DNA from: CAZLYK01 sp964563495
Lineage (GTDB): Bacteria; Acidobacteriota; Blastocatellia; RBC074
Reading direction: 5' to 3'
DNA length: 64,000 nucleotides
Assembly: GCA_964563495.1 (NCBI GenBank)
Contig: CAZLYK010000012.1
Span: 1-64,000 of the forward strand
Below, piece by piece: positions 43,832 to 53,463 of this stretch (its first letter is position 1; the number at the start of each line of letters is the position of its first letter). The translations under genes and the position numbers were made by a program. A model generated the notes under the pieces. It saw nothing but the letters and a program-made list of their open reading frames with translations, made no database searches and was not told the DNA's origin.

Positions 43832-44854
43832 ATGACTGCGACTATGCAGGCAGTGGTTTTTCACGGCGACGGCAGGTGGGGGATTGAATCGGCTCCGCTG
43901 CCTCGAATCTCGGCGGACGATGACGTCTTGCTCAGGGTTGAGCGCGCGAGCATTTGCGGGACCGACATTCATATCCTCTCAGTCCCGCCCGGCCATCCGG
44001 CGACGCCCGGCAGCGTCCTGGGGCACGAATATGTGGCGACCGTAGTCGATGCCGGTTCGGGTGTCGGCCACCTGCAACCCGGCGATCGGGTAGTGATCGA
44101 CCCGAATATTACCTGCGGGCTGTGCAAGTATTGTCGCCTCGGAATGTCGAACGTCTGCGAGAATATGACTACACTCGGCATCTTCCGGCACGGCGGCCTG
44201 GCTGAGTTCAATCTTGCCCCGGCCAGGGCGCTCCACAAGATCAGCTTGGACGTGCCGCCGGAGCGTGCGACGCTGGCCGAACCGCTCTCCTGCGTCCTCC
44301 ACGCATTCGAAAAATCCTCAGTCACACCGGGTGAGATCGTGGCGATCTTCGGCGCCGGGCCGATCGGCCTCATGTTTCTCATGCTCTTCAAAATTGCGGG
44401 CGCCGGTAAAGTCTACCTGATCGAGCCGGTCGAATTCCGCCGTGACGCGGCGGTAAAATTCGGCGCCGACGGCGTGCTCGATCCCAAGACGGGCAGCCTC
44501 GCCGCCGAGATCAAAGCCCTGACGGACATCGGTGCGGATATCGTCATAGACGCGGCCGGAACGCTGCTGCCCGAAGCATTGGAGATAGTTCGTCCCGGCG
44601 GGCGCGTGGTCCTGTTCGGGATGAATCAGCACGCCGAGCGTAAGCTCAATCAGTATTACCCGACGCGCCACGAAGTGACGATCCTCGGCTCTTTCATCCA
44701 GCGCACGGAATTTCCCAAAGTCGTCCGCCTCCTCGAAGCGGGCATACTGCCTTTGGAAAAACTCGTCACCCACCGGCTGGCGCTCGAAGATATCGGCAAG
44801 GGGTTTGAAGCCATGCGTGCGGGCGAAGCGATCAAAGTCGTCGCTCAGCCCTGA
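43832..44854 (+). CDS. Zinc-dependent alcohol dehydrogenase (MDR family)
   Basis: A 340-residue medium-chain dehydrogenase. The catalytic zinc site is shown by SICGTDIHI and LGHEYVATV. The four-cysteine structural zinc site is CGLCKYCRLGMSNVCEN. NAD(P) binding is at VAIFGAGPIGLMFLMLFKI. It resembles sorbitol/threonine dehydrogenases and may oxidise a polyol or inositol isomer. GGGAGGAGTTGA precedes the ATG. It lies between the secreted protein and the IolE-like gene, within the inositol cluster, so a scyllo- or chiro-inositol dehydrogenase role is possible but unproven. Confidence 0.85.
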   Translation: MTATMQAVVFHGDGRWGIESAPLPRISADDDVLLRVERASICGTDIHILSVPPGHPATPGSVLGHEYVATVVDAGSGVGHLQPGDRVVIDPNITCGLCKYCRLGMSNVCENMTTLGIFRHGGLAEFNLAPARALHKISLDVPPERATLAEPLSCVLHAFEKSSVTPGEIVAIFGAGPIGLMFLMLFKIAGAGKVYLIEPVEFRRDAAVKFGADGVLDPKTGSLAAEIKALTDIGADIVIDAAGTLLPEALEIVRPGGRVVLFGMNQHAERKLNQYYPTRHEVTILGSFIQRTEFPKVVRLLEAGILPLEKLVTHRLALEDIGKGFEAMRAGEAIKVVAQP

Positions 44855-44857
44855 AGA

Positions 44858-44960
44858 AATAGACAGGATTAACAGGATTTTAAAGGATTAAACAGGATTA
44901 TTTTCTGCTTTGTCTTTAATCCTGTTTAATCCTGCAGAAATCTTGTCAATCCTGTCTATT
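44858..44960. repeat. Family A palindrome, copy 10
   Basis: AATAGACAGGATTAACAGGA at the left and TCTTGTCAATCCTGTCTATT at the right, with inner pairing GGATTAAACAGGAT / ATCCTGTTTAATCC. It separates the dehydrogenase stop from the IolE-like start (18 bp). Confidence 0.88.
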
Positions 44961-44978
44961 TACCTGGAGAAGAGAAAT

Positions 44979-45890
44979 ATGGCAATCAAGGTAGGCACGG
45001 CTCCGGTGAGCTGGGGCATTATGGAAGTCGAAGGTTGGGGCGGGCAACAACCGTATGATTCGGTGCTCGATCAGATGCGAGAGGCTGCTTACAGCGGGAC
45101 CGAACTCGGACCTTACGGCTATTTCCCCACCGATCCGCGCCGCCTGACCGAAGAGTTATCGGCGCGCGGACTGGTGCTGGTCTCGGCCTTTGTCCCGATC
45201 CCGTTAGCCGAACCCGACCGCCACGAAGCCGGTCTGGCCGAGGCCGTTCGCACGGCCGAGTTGTTGGCGGCTTCGGGCGCGAGGCTGATCGTGCTGGCGG
45301 ACGTCATGACCAGACAACGAATGGCGCTGGCCGGTCGCGTCGATGATGCCCGCGATGGGATGAGCGACGCGCAATGGACGGCCGCCGCAAAGATGCTGAC
45401 GCGCGTCACGCGGGCCTGCCGGGATCTGGGGTTGGACTCGGTCTTCCATCATCACGCCGGGACGTACGTCGAAACGCCGCGGGAGGTCGAGCGTCTCTGC
45501 AATCTGGTAGAGGCGGACCTGCTCGGGTTGTGTCTTGACACCGGCCATTACTTTTACGGCGGGGGCGATCCGGTCGAAGCTGTCCGCATGTACGGCTCGC
45601 GTATCCGACACCTCCACCTCAAAGACGTTCGCCCAGATGTTCTCGAGGCTGTCCGGCGAGACGGCGTCGATTTCCTTGAAGCCGTTCGACGCGACGTCTT
45701 CTGCGAGCTGGGAGAAGGCGCGGTCGACTTTCCGCGGATCATTTCAGATTTGACGACGGCGGGCTTTGACGGCTGGGCGATCGTCGAACAGGATACCGAC
45801 GCCACCAAGCCGGGTGTCCGGCCTCTTGAGAGCGCGATTCGCAGCCGACGCTATCTACACCAAACTTTGGGCCAAACTTTAGGATTATAG
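44979..45890 (+). CDS. iolE: IolE-like inosose dehydratase
   Basis: 303 residues from the ATG at 44979, preceded by CTGGAGAAGAGAAAT; upstream in-frame codons belong to the repeat. It is a TIM-barrel sugar isomerase/epimerase fold of IolE type: IKVGTAPVSWGIMEVEGWGG, YSGTELGPYGYFPTDP, FHHHAGTYVETPREVERLCN, LGLCLDTGHYFYGGGDP, IRHLHLKDVRP and FCELGEGAVDFPRI carry the metal ligands His, Asp and Glu. IolE dehydrates 2-keto-myo-inositol to the trihydroxycyclohexanedione used by IolD. The assignment by motif and cluster is strong, though paralogous isomerases exist. Confidence 0.85.
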   Translation: MAIKVGTAPVSWGIMEVEGWGGQQPYDSVLDQMREAAYSGTELGPYGYFPTDPRRLTEELSARGLVLVSAFVPIPLAEPDRHEAGLAEAVRTAELLAASGARLIVLADVMTRQRMALAGRVDDARDGMSDAQWTAAAKMLTRVTRACRDLGLDSVFHHHAGTYVETPREVERLCNLVEADLLGLCLDTGHYFYGGGDPVEAVRMYGSRIRHLHLKDVRPDVLEAVRRDGVDFLEAVRRDVFCELGEGAVDFPRIISDLTTAGFDGWAIVEQDTDATKPGVRPLESAIRSRRYLHQTLGQTLGL

Positions 45891-45917
45891 CTAAGCCCGC
45901 CACGGCCGGGGATTCTC

Positions 45918-47423
45918 ATGGGAAGTGAAAGGTTGGAAACCGCGTTCGCGCTCCAGATGCGGAATATACGCAAGGTCTTTCCCGGCGTTGTAGCGCTGGA
46001 CGACGTGAGCCTCGATCTGCGGCGAGGCGAAGTGCACATCCTGCTGGGTGAGAACGGAGCCGGCAAGTCCACGCTCATGAAGATCCTCAGCGGCGCATAT
46101 CAGAAGGACGGGGGGCAAATCTTGCTTGACGGCCGGGAGGTAGAGATCAGAACCCCCCGGCACGCTCGCGAGCTCGGCATCAGCATCATCTATCAGGAGC
46201 TCAACCTCGTCCCGCATTTGTCGGCGGCGGAGAATATTTTTCTGGGTCGTGAGCCTTCAGCCATTCCCGGCATGATCGATCAGAAGACCATGAACCAAAC
46301 CGCGCGCCAAATCCTGCGCGGCTTGGGAGTCGAGATCGACCCGCGCAGATTGGTCAGGGAATTGAGCATCGCCGAGCAGCAGATGGTTGAGATCGCCAAA
46401 GCCATCTCCCTCGACGCCAGGATCCTGATCATGGATGAACCCACTTCGGCGCTGACGGAGAAAGAGATCAAGGAGCTTTTCACGCGTATCCGCAGGCTCA
46501 AAGCCGAAGGGGTTTCGATTATCTATATCTCGCACCGCCTCGAAGAGCTTTTTGAGATCGGCGACCGGGTCACGGTTTTGCGTGACGGGCAATGGATTGG
46601 AACGCGCGAGATCGGCCAGGTCACCAAACCCGATCTGATCCGCCTCATGGTCAACCGTGAGTTGACCCAGCAGTTCCCAAAGGTCGCCGCGCCCCGAGGC
46701 GCGGAGGTCCTGAAAGTAGAGGGGCTATGCCGTAATGGCATACTCAAAGACATCAGCTTGAGTCTGCACGAGGGCGAGGTCCTGGGGATCGCCGGGTTGC
46801 TCGGGTCGGGGCGGACCGAGCTGGCGCGAGCGATCTTCGGTCTCGACCGGACGGATGCCGGCGAGATCTATATCCGGGGCCGGTTGCGGAAGGCCGCCTC
46901 ACCGCGCCGATCGATCAATCTCGGTCTGGGCTTTTTGACGGAAGACCGCAAGACCCAGGGACTGGTCCTCCCGCTCTCGGTTCGGGAGAATATCTGTTTG
47001 CCCAGCGTCGAGCGCTTCTCGCGTTTGGGCGTCGTCCGCTCCAAAGATGAAGCTCAAGCCGCCGCCCGGTACATCGATGAACTGCGGATCAAGACCACCG
47101 GCCCGGGACAAAAGGTCGTCTACCTGAGCGGAGGCAACCAGCAAAAAGTAGTGCTCAGCAAGTGGCTCTGCAGTCGTGGGAATATTTTGATCTTTGACGA
47201 GCCGACGCGAGGCATCGATGTCGGTTCAAAAGCCGAGATCTATCAATTGATGAACCGGCTCACCGCGGCCGGAGCCGCCATCCTCATGATCTCGTCGGAA
47301 TTGCCTGAAATTCTGGGGATGAGCGACAGGATCCTGGTCATGCACGACGGCCGGATTAATGGGGAGTTTTCGGCCGCCGAGGCTACGCAGGAGAAGATAC
47401 TGCACTGCGCTCTGGGAGAATGA
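45918..47423 (+). CDS. Sugar ABC transporter ATPase (RbsA/MglA-like)
   Basis: 501 residues with two ABC cassettes, as usual for carbohydrate-uptake family 2 transporters. The first has Walker A LGENGAGKSTLM, signature LSIAEQQMVEIAKAI and Walker B ARILIMDEPTSAL. The second has the degenerate GLLGSGRTELARAI, then LSGGNQQKVVLSKWL and Walker B ILIFDEPTRGIDVG. It energises import of a pentose, hexose or inositol. The stop codon overlaps the permease start (ATGATGA). Position directly after iolE argues for inositol as ligand. Confidence 0.93.
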   Translation: MGSERLETAFALQMRNIRKVFPGVVALDDVSLDLRRGEVHILLGENGAGKSTLMKILSGAYQKDGGQILLDGREVEIRTPRHARELGISIIYQELNLVPHLSAAENIFLGREPSAIPGMIDQKTMNQTARQILRGLGVEIDPRRLVRELSIAEQQMVEIAKAISLDARILIMDEPTSALTEKEIKELFTRIRRLKAEGVSIIYISHRLEELFEIGDRVTVLRDGQWIGTREIGQVTKPDLIRLMVNRELTQQFPKVAAPRGAEVLKVEGLCRNGILKDISLSLHEGEVLGIAGLLGSGRTELARAIFGLDRTDAGEIYIRGRLRKAASPRRSINLGLGFLTEDRKTQGLVLPLSVRENICLPSVERFSRLGVVRSKDEAQAAARYIDELRIKTTGPGQKVVYLSGGNQQKVVLSKWLCSRGNILIFDEPTRGIDVGSKAEIYQLMNRLTAAGAAILMISSELPEILGMSDRILVMHDGRINGEFSAAEATQEKILHCALGE

Positions 47424-48373
47424 TGATCAAACTTCAATCCTTCATCGTCAACCACGGCAGACAGTTTGGAACGTTGTTCGGTCTGCTCGCTCTCTGCGTT
47501 GTTTTATGGATCTCAACGCCACACTTTCTCACCGTCTCCAATCTGCTCAATGTCGCTGAACAGACGGCGATCATCGCGATTGTCGCCGCCGGGATAACTT
47601 TTGTGATCATCACCGCCGGGATCGATCTTTCAGTCGGTTCCGTGCTGGCCTTTTCCGGCGTGGTCATGGCGAGTTTGCTCCACGCCGGAGCGCCGCTGCC
47701 CGCGGCCTTGGCCGCGGCGATAGCGGTTGGCTTTGTCTGCGGCGTCTCCAATGGCTTGCTCATCACCATGGGCCGGTTGCCGCCCTTCATCGCCACGCTC
47801 GGAATGATGAGCGTCGCGCGTGGAGCGGCGCTCCTCTTCACCGAAGGCAGGCCGGTCTCCGGCTTTTCCGATACTTTCCGATTCCTCGCGACCGGCAAGC
47901 CCCTGGGCATTCCGATGCCGGTCGTGATCATGCTGGCGATCTATCTGATCGCGTATCTATTGCTGACCAAGACGAAACTGGGTCGCTACACCTACGCCAT
48001 CGGAGGCAACGAAGAAGCGACGATTCTGTCGGGCGTCAACGTGAGGCTCTATAAAACGCTGATCTATGGGATCTGCGGGGGCTTGAGCGGTCTGGCGGCG
48101 ATTGTCCTGACCGCCCGCCTCAATTCCGCGCAGCCGATTGCGGGGATGATGTACGAACTCGACGCCATTGCCGCCACGGTTATCGGCGGCACCAGCCTCA
48201 TGGGAGGTGAGGGCAACGTCTACGGCACCTTGATCGGCGCTCTGATCATAGGCGTGCTCAGGAATGGGTTGAATCTTTTGAGCATCAGCTCGTTCACTCA
48301 ACAGATCGTCATCGGCCTGGTCATTATCATCGCCGTCCTGCTCGATATGGCCCTCAAGCACAATCGACGGTAA
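47420..48373 (+). CDS. Sugar ABC transporter permease (RbsC-like)
   Basis: 317 residues with about 8-10 membrane helices. Family motifs are ITAGIDLSVGSVLAFSGVVM, LITMGRLPPFIATLGMMSVA, YAIGGNEEATILSGVNVRLY (coupling region) and DAIAATVIGGTSLMGGEGNV followed by GTLIGALIIGVLRNGLN. The last are hallmark segments of BPD-2 permeases for ribose, xylose or inositol. The start overlaps the ATPase gene by 4 bp. A hairpin follows 11 bp after the stop. Confidence 0.93.
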   Translation: MMIKLQSFIVNHGRQFGTLFGLLALCVVLWISTPHFLTVSNLLNVAEQTAIIAIVAAGITFVIITAGIDLSVGSVLAFSGVVMASLLHAGAPLPAALAAAIAVGFVCGVSNGLLITMGRLPPFIATLGMMSVARGAALLFTEGRPVSGFSDTFRFLATGKPLGIPMPVVIMLAIYLIAYLLLTKTKLGRYTYAIGGNEEATILSGVNVRLYKTLIYGICGGLSGLAAIVLTARLNSAQPIAGMMYELDAIAATVIGGTSLMGGEGNVYGTLIGALIIGVLRNGLNLLSISSFTQQIVIGLVIIIAVLLDMALKHNRR

Positions 48374-48383
48374 TCTAAACTTC

Positions 48384-48422
48384 TTGTCACTGCTCAGCGG
48401 CGTAGCGGCTGAGCAGTGACAA
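48384..48422. promoter_or_regulatory. Hairpin between permease and binding-protein genes
   Basis: Perfect 15-bp arms TTGTCACTGCTCAGC / GCTGAGCAGTGACAA around the loop GGCGTAGCG. It may act as an mRNA stabiliser that raises binding-protein levels or a partial terminator; the sequence alone does not decide. Confidence 0.6.
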
Positions 48423-48447
48423 CCTCTTACGATCGGGAGCTCCATCA

Positions 48448-49380
48448 ATGAAAAAAATGCTATTGATCGCCACGGCATGCGCGCTCATGTTATCTTCTCT
48501 GAGCTGTCAACGTAATCAAACTCCGGCCGACGGCCGTCCGACAATCGCGCTGGTCGTCAAGACGCTCAACAATCCCTTCTTCAATGATATGCAGAAAGGG
48601 GCCGAAGAGGCCGCGAAGAAACTGAACGTCAATCTGCTGGTCCAGGCGGCCGAGCGAGAAGTAGACGTCGAAAAACAGATGCAGATTATCGAGAACCTGA
48701 TCCAAAGCCGGGTCTCTGCGCTCTGCGTTACCCCGAGCGGGTCCAAGGAGATCGTCCCGGCGATTGTCAAAGCCAATCAAGCCGGCATCCCGGTCGTGAT
48801 CCTTGATACACGTGTCAACCCCGAGGCGTTGCAGGCAGCCGGCGGGAAGATCGCCTCATTTATCGGCTCGGATAACCTGGAAGGTGGGAAGCTCGCCGGT
48901 GAATTTATGGCCAAAGCGCTTGGCGGCAAAGGCAAGGTGGCGATCCTCGAAGGCATCCCCGGTCACGAAACCGGCGATTCCAGGCTCAAGGGTTTTCGCG
49001 AGGCGATCGGGCAGTTCCCCGGTATCCAAATCGTCTCCTCGCAAACGGCGAACTGGGAGCGAGATCAGGGTTACAATGTTTTTCAGAATATGCTCCAGGC
49101 CCAACCGGACATTCATGGACTCTTCGCCTGCAGCGACCTCATGGCGCTCGGTGCGGTAGAAGCCATCGCGGCGGCCGGAAAGACCGGCAAGATTACGGTG
49201 GTTGGATTTGACGCTTTTTCCGAAGCGCGTGAGGCGGTGCAGAAAGGCATCATGGCGGCGACTGTGGCCCAATTCCCGGCGGAGATGGGCAGACAGGGGA
49301 TAGAAAACGCGGCGCGCCTGCTTAAAGGGGAGAGCATACCGGCAGAGACCACCGTCAGGATTCAACTGGTCACCAAATAG
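48448..49380 (+). CDS. Sugar/inositol ABC transporter substrate-binding lipoprotein
   Basis: A 310-residue RbsB-type periplasmic binding protein with a lipoprotein signal (MKKMLLIATACALMLSSLSC, lipobox LSSLSC with the cysteine at 20). Ligand-binding fold: TIALVVKTLNNPFFNDMQKG, VDVEKQMQIIENLIQSRVSA, IPVVILDTRVNPEALQAAGG, FIGSDNLEGGKLAGEFMAKA and GLFACSDLMALGAVEAIAAA. It would deliver the sugar to the permease/ATPase encoded upstream. Membership of the RbsB cluster and the inositol context make inositol a plausible ligand. Its stop lies at the start of family A copy 11. Confidence 0.9.
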   Translation: MKKMLLIATACALMLSSLSCQRNQTPADGRPTIALVVKTLNNPFFNDMQKGAEEAAKKLNVNLLVQAAEREVDVEKQMQIIENLIQSRVSALCVTPSGSKEIVPAIVKANQAGIPVVILDTRVNPEALQAAGGKIASFIGSDNLEGGKLAGEFMAKALGGKGKVAILEGIPGHETGDSRLKGFREAIGQFPGIQIVSSQTANWERDQGYNVFQNMLQAQPDIHGLFACSDLMALGAVEAIAAAGKTGKITVVGFDAFSEAREAVQKGIMAATVAQFPAEMGRQGIENAARLLKGESIPAETTVRIQLVTK

Positions 49381-49430
49381 ACAGGATTGACGGGATTTTT
49401 GCAGGATTTGACAAGATAGGAGCTTGTCTA
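49376..49430. repeat. Family A palindrome, copy 11 (right arm eroded)
   Basis: AATAGACAGGATTGACGGGA at the left, then a damaged right arm (GACAAGATAGGAGCTTGTCTAT). The binding-protein gene stop TAG is inside its left end. The ATG of the next gene starts at the last bases, so this copy contributes the ribosome site (AGGAG) and start codon region. Confidence 0.65.
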
Positions 49431-50275
49431 TGTTTGATCGCCACAGTGGAACCGGACCGTTGCCCGAACTGAGCAGCCAATACGTGGTCACCCGGGAGAT
49501 GAGAGAGAGTTTTGAGCGCGATGGTCACATCCTGGTTCGCGGTCTGGCGTCGGCGGAAGAGGTCGACGCTTATCGTCCGGTGATCACTGCGGCGGCGGCG
49601 GCTTACAACACCGAGACGCGCTCGATCGAAGAACGAGACACATACGGTAAAGCCTTTTTGCAGATCATGAATCTATGGACGAAAGCTGAGGGCGTCAAGC
49701 GGTTCACCTTCGCCCGGCGGTTTGCCGGGGTCGCCGCGGAATTGATGGGAGTCGATGGCGTGCGCATCTATCACGATCAGGCTCTTTATAAGGAGCCGGG
49801 CGGCGGGCCAACGCCTTTCCACCAGGATCAGTATTACTGGCCGCTGGACACCGATCGGACCATCACCATGTGGATGCCGCTTGTTCCGATCACGGAGGAG
49901 GTCGGCAGTATGTCCTTTGCGACGGGATCGCACCGGCTGGGCTATCTCGGAGCCCTGCCCATCTCAGATGAATCGGAGGCCGAGTTCCGGCGCTTCATCG
50001 CTTCACGCGGACTGACCACGCATACATATGGCGCCATGAATCCGGGGGATGCGACGTTTCACTCGGGCTGGACGCTGCACGGGGCGCCCGGCAATCCGTC
50101 CGGCGTCATGCGCGAAGTCATGACCGTGATCTATATGGCGTCGAATGCACGTGTGATTGAACCCAACAACTCGAACCGGGAAGCTGATTTGAAGACCTGG
50201 TTGCCGGGGTTGAAGCCGGGTCAGCCGGCTGCCAGTGAGCTGAACCCGGTAGTCTGGGGAAATAGACAGGATTGA
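49430..50275 (+). CDS. Phytanoyl-CoA dioxygenase (PhyH) family enzyme
   Basis: 281 residues from the ATG at 49430, chosen because AGGAG is 7-8 nt upstream; an in-frame TTG at 49424 is less likely. It is a cupin-fold 2-oxoglutarate/Fe(II) dioxygenase: FHQDQYYWP (H131-x-D133) and TLHGAPGN (H217) form the iron triad, and an Arg-containing segment, SFATGSHRLGYLG, lies between. PhyH enzymes hydroxylate diverse small molecules. The last residues (NRQD) and the stop are supplied by family A copy 12, so the protein end has been altered by the repeat. Its position at the end of the inositol cluster suggests, but does not prove, a related substrate. Confidence 0.85.
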   Translation: MFDRHSGTGPLPELSSQYVVTREMRESFERDGHILVRGLASAEEVDAYRPVITAAAAAYNTETRSIEERDTYGKAFLQIMNLWTKAEGVKRFTFARRFAGVAAELMGVDGVRIYHDQALYKEPGGGPTPFHQDQYYWPLDTDRTITMWMPLVPITEEVGSMSFATGSHRLGYLGALPISDESEAEFRRFIASRGLTTHTYGAMNPGDATFHSGWTLHGAPGNPSGVMREVMTVIYMASNARVIEPNNSNREADLKTWLPGLKPGQPAASELNPVVWGNRQD

Positions 50276-50344
50276 CAGGATTTCGACAGGATTAAACAGG
50301 ATCAAGGACAAGGCAGAAAAACATCCTGTTTAATCCTGTCTATT
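50261..50344. repeat. Family A palindrome, copy 12
   Basis: AATAGACAGGATTGACAGGA at the left and ATCCTGTTTAATCCTGTC plus TATT at the right, with an internal pair AACAGGAT / ATCCTGTT. It is shared by two convergent genes: it supplies the PhyH stop codon on the plus strand and ends at the Rieske gene stop on the minus strand. Confidence 0.88.
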
Positions 50345-51434
50345 TCTCTGATAAGAATTCAGCCAACAATCCATGAAAATGATGAACCCCGTTTTCACGC
50401 CGGACTGAATAGCGCCCGCGGTCGTATGAACGCGAGCGCAGGCCGAGCTGAACCGTCTGACAAAGGTAGATGTCCTCCTGCTGAATCTCATCGCTGAAGG
50501 CGACCGTCCGCCGGATCTTCTCTTTGACCCGGTCTGTTTCGGGATCATGGAAGAACCACTCAAAGATCGTCAGCGTCCGCTCGGGTCCGAGCGGGATGAT
50601 CAGATTGGTCGATAGATTATCGGGATAGATATTGAGCATGAGGTTCGGGAAGACCCAGTAGTAGAGCGCTTCGGTCTGTTCGTCGTTTGATGTGTAGCGG
50701 CGGCCTTCAACATGACTCGAAGTTTTTCTGATCGGCGCATCCTGCAGCGAGTGGTAGCGGTAGGTGATCGTCCGGTAATTGAGATAATCGAGCTCGCGCA
50801 TGAGCGAGGGATGGGCTACAGGAACGTGGTAGCCTTCAAGATAGTTATCAACATAGACTTTCCAGTTGCATTCGATCAGATAATCCCGGCGTTCGACTGA
50901 TGACATGCCGGCGATCGAAAAACCAGCCGTCCGTTCCGGGATGTTTCCCAGAAATTCGCGGAGCGGAGGCGCCGATGGATCGAGATTGACAAAGATGAAT
51001 TGCTCCCAGGTCTCGACTCTGACCGGGGCAAGGCTGTATCTCTCCCGGTCGAAATTCTCGACACCGTCGAATTCGGGGATGCCGATCAGGCTCCCGTCGA
51101 GAGCATAGCTCCATCCGTGATAGGTGCAACGCAGAAGATTGCGGCAACCGGCGCCCTCGGCGACTCGACCGGCGCGATGGCGGCAGACGTTGAAAAAACC
51201 GTGCAGCCCGCCGCTCTTATCGCGCGTGATCAGAATCTGCTCGCCCGCCGCTTCGGCGGCAAAGTAGCTGCCCGGTTCGGGCAGCTGATCGGTGCGCCCG
51301 GCGAGCTGCCAGGTGCGCGCGAAGACCCGCTCTTTCTCCGCTTCCAAAGTCTCGTTGCCGAAGTAGAAACGCGCCGGCAATGTCTCGGCGCGCTCCAGAC
51401 GGCGATCAAACTCGAAGTCAAACCGCTTCTTCAT
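50340..51434 (-). CDS. Rieske non-heme iron ring-hydroxylating oxygenase, alpha subunit
   Basis: 364 residues. The Rieske [2Fe-2S] centre is C84-R-H86 and C103-T-Y-H106 (NVCRHRAGRVAEG; NLLRCTYHGWSYA). The mononuclear iron site lies in NYLEGYHVPVAHPSLMREL, with a downstream Asp region. This is the alpha-subunit layout of two-component aromatic-ring or quaternary-amine oxygenases. It is a single gene with no beta subunit beside it, which suits the homotrimeric carnitine/betaine-demethylase-like branch, but the substrate is unknown. It converges with the PhyH gene across one palindrome. Confidence 0.9.
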   Translation of the reverse strand: MKKRFDFEFDRRLERAETLPARFYFGNETLEAEKERVFARTWQLAGRTDQLPEPGSYFAAEAAGEQILITRDKSGGLHGFFNVCRHRAGRVAEGAGCRNLLRCTYHGWSYALDGSLIGIPEFDGVENFDRERYSLAPVRVETWEQFIFVNLDPSAPPLREFLGNIPERTAGFSIAGMSSVERRDYLIECNWKVYVDNYLEGYHVPVAHPSLMRELDYLNYRTITYRYHSLQDAPIRKTSSHVEGRRYTSNDEQTEALYYWVFPNLMLNIYPDNLSTNLIIPLGPERTLTIFEWFFHDPETDRVKEKIRRTVAFSDEIQQEDIYLCQTVQLGLRSRSYDRGRYSVRRENGVHHFHGLLAEFLSEK

Positions 51435-51454
51435 TATTTATCCCAAATCATTCG

Positions 51455-53131
<1,677 letters not shown>

Positions 53132-53210
53132 AGGTCTTCTCCTGTTGAAGTGAAAAAGAAACTTTGATCTGCGCCTTTATACGTAAAATTGATGGCCACG
53201 GAATGCAAAT

Positions 53211-53280
53211 TAATAGACGGGATGAACAAGATATTATCTTGTTCATCCTTAAAAAATCTTGTTGATCCTGTCTATTTAAT
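53211..53280. repeat. Family A palindrome, copy 13
   Basis: TTAATAGACGGGATGAACAA at the left and TCTTGTTGATCCTGTC plus TATTTAA at the right. It lies downstream of the cytochrome/metallophosphatase genes (minus strand) and contains the stop codon of the gene remnant at 53273-53355. Confidence 0.82.
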
Positions 53281-53355
53281 TTGAATTGTCACGGGATTGG
53301 CGGTAAACCCGTTGATCGTGACTGCGACATCGACAGTTCGCGGACCACTCCCGGC
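53273..53355 (-). pseudogene. C-terminal remnant resembling a TIGR03437-type protein tail
   Basis: Reading the minus strand gives AGSGPRTVDVAVTINGFTAN and then PVTIQIK before a TAG that lies in palindrome copy 13. This is a beta-strand tail of the type that ends many Acidobacterial TIGR03437 extracellular proteins. It has no start and is bounded on both sides by family A repeats. I interpret it as the surviving end of a deleted gene; the similarity is from memory of the motif style. Confidence 0.45.
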
Positions 53356-53463
53356 AAGCATTAATAGACATGAACGACAAGATTTTTGCAGGATTTTACC
53401 AGACAGTATCCGGTCAAATCCCGCAAAAATCTTGTTGATCATGTCTATTAATGCTTGCCGGGA
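53349..53463. repeat. Family A palindrome, copy 14, extended into gene ends
   Basis: Perfect outer inverse TCCCGGCAAGCATTAATAGA / TCTATTAATGCTTGCCGGGA. The right outer part is the last codons (PGKH, stop) of the cytochrome gene at 53448. The left outer part is an inverted copy of that gene end. The palindrome has therefore duplicated flanking sequence in inverted orientation. Confidence 0.9.
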
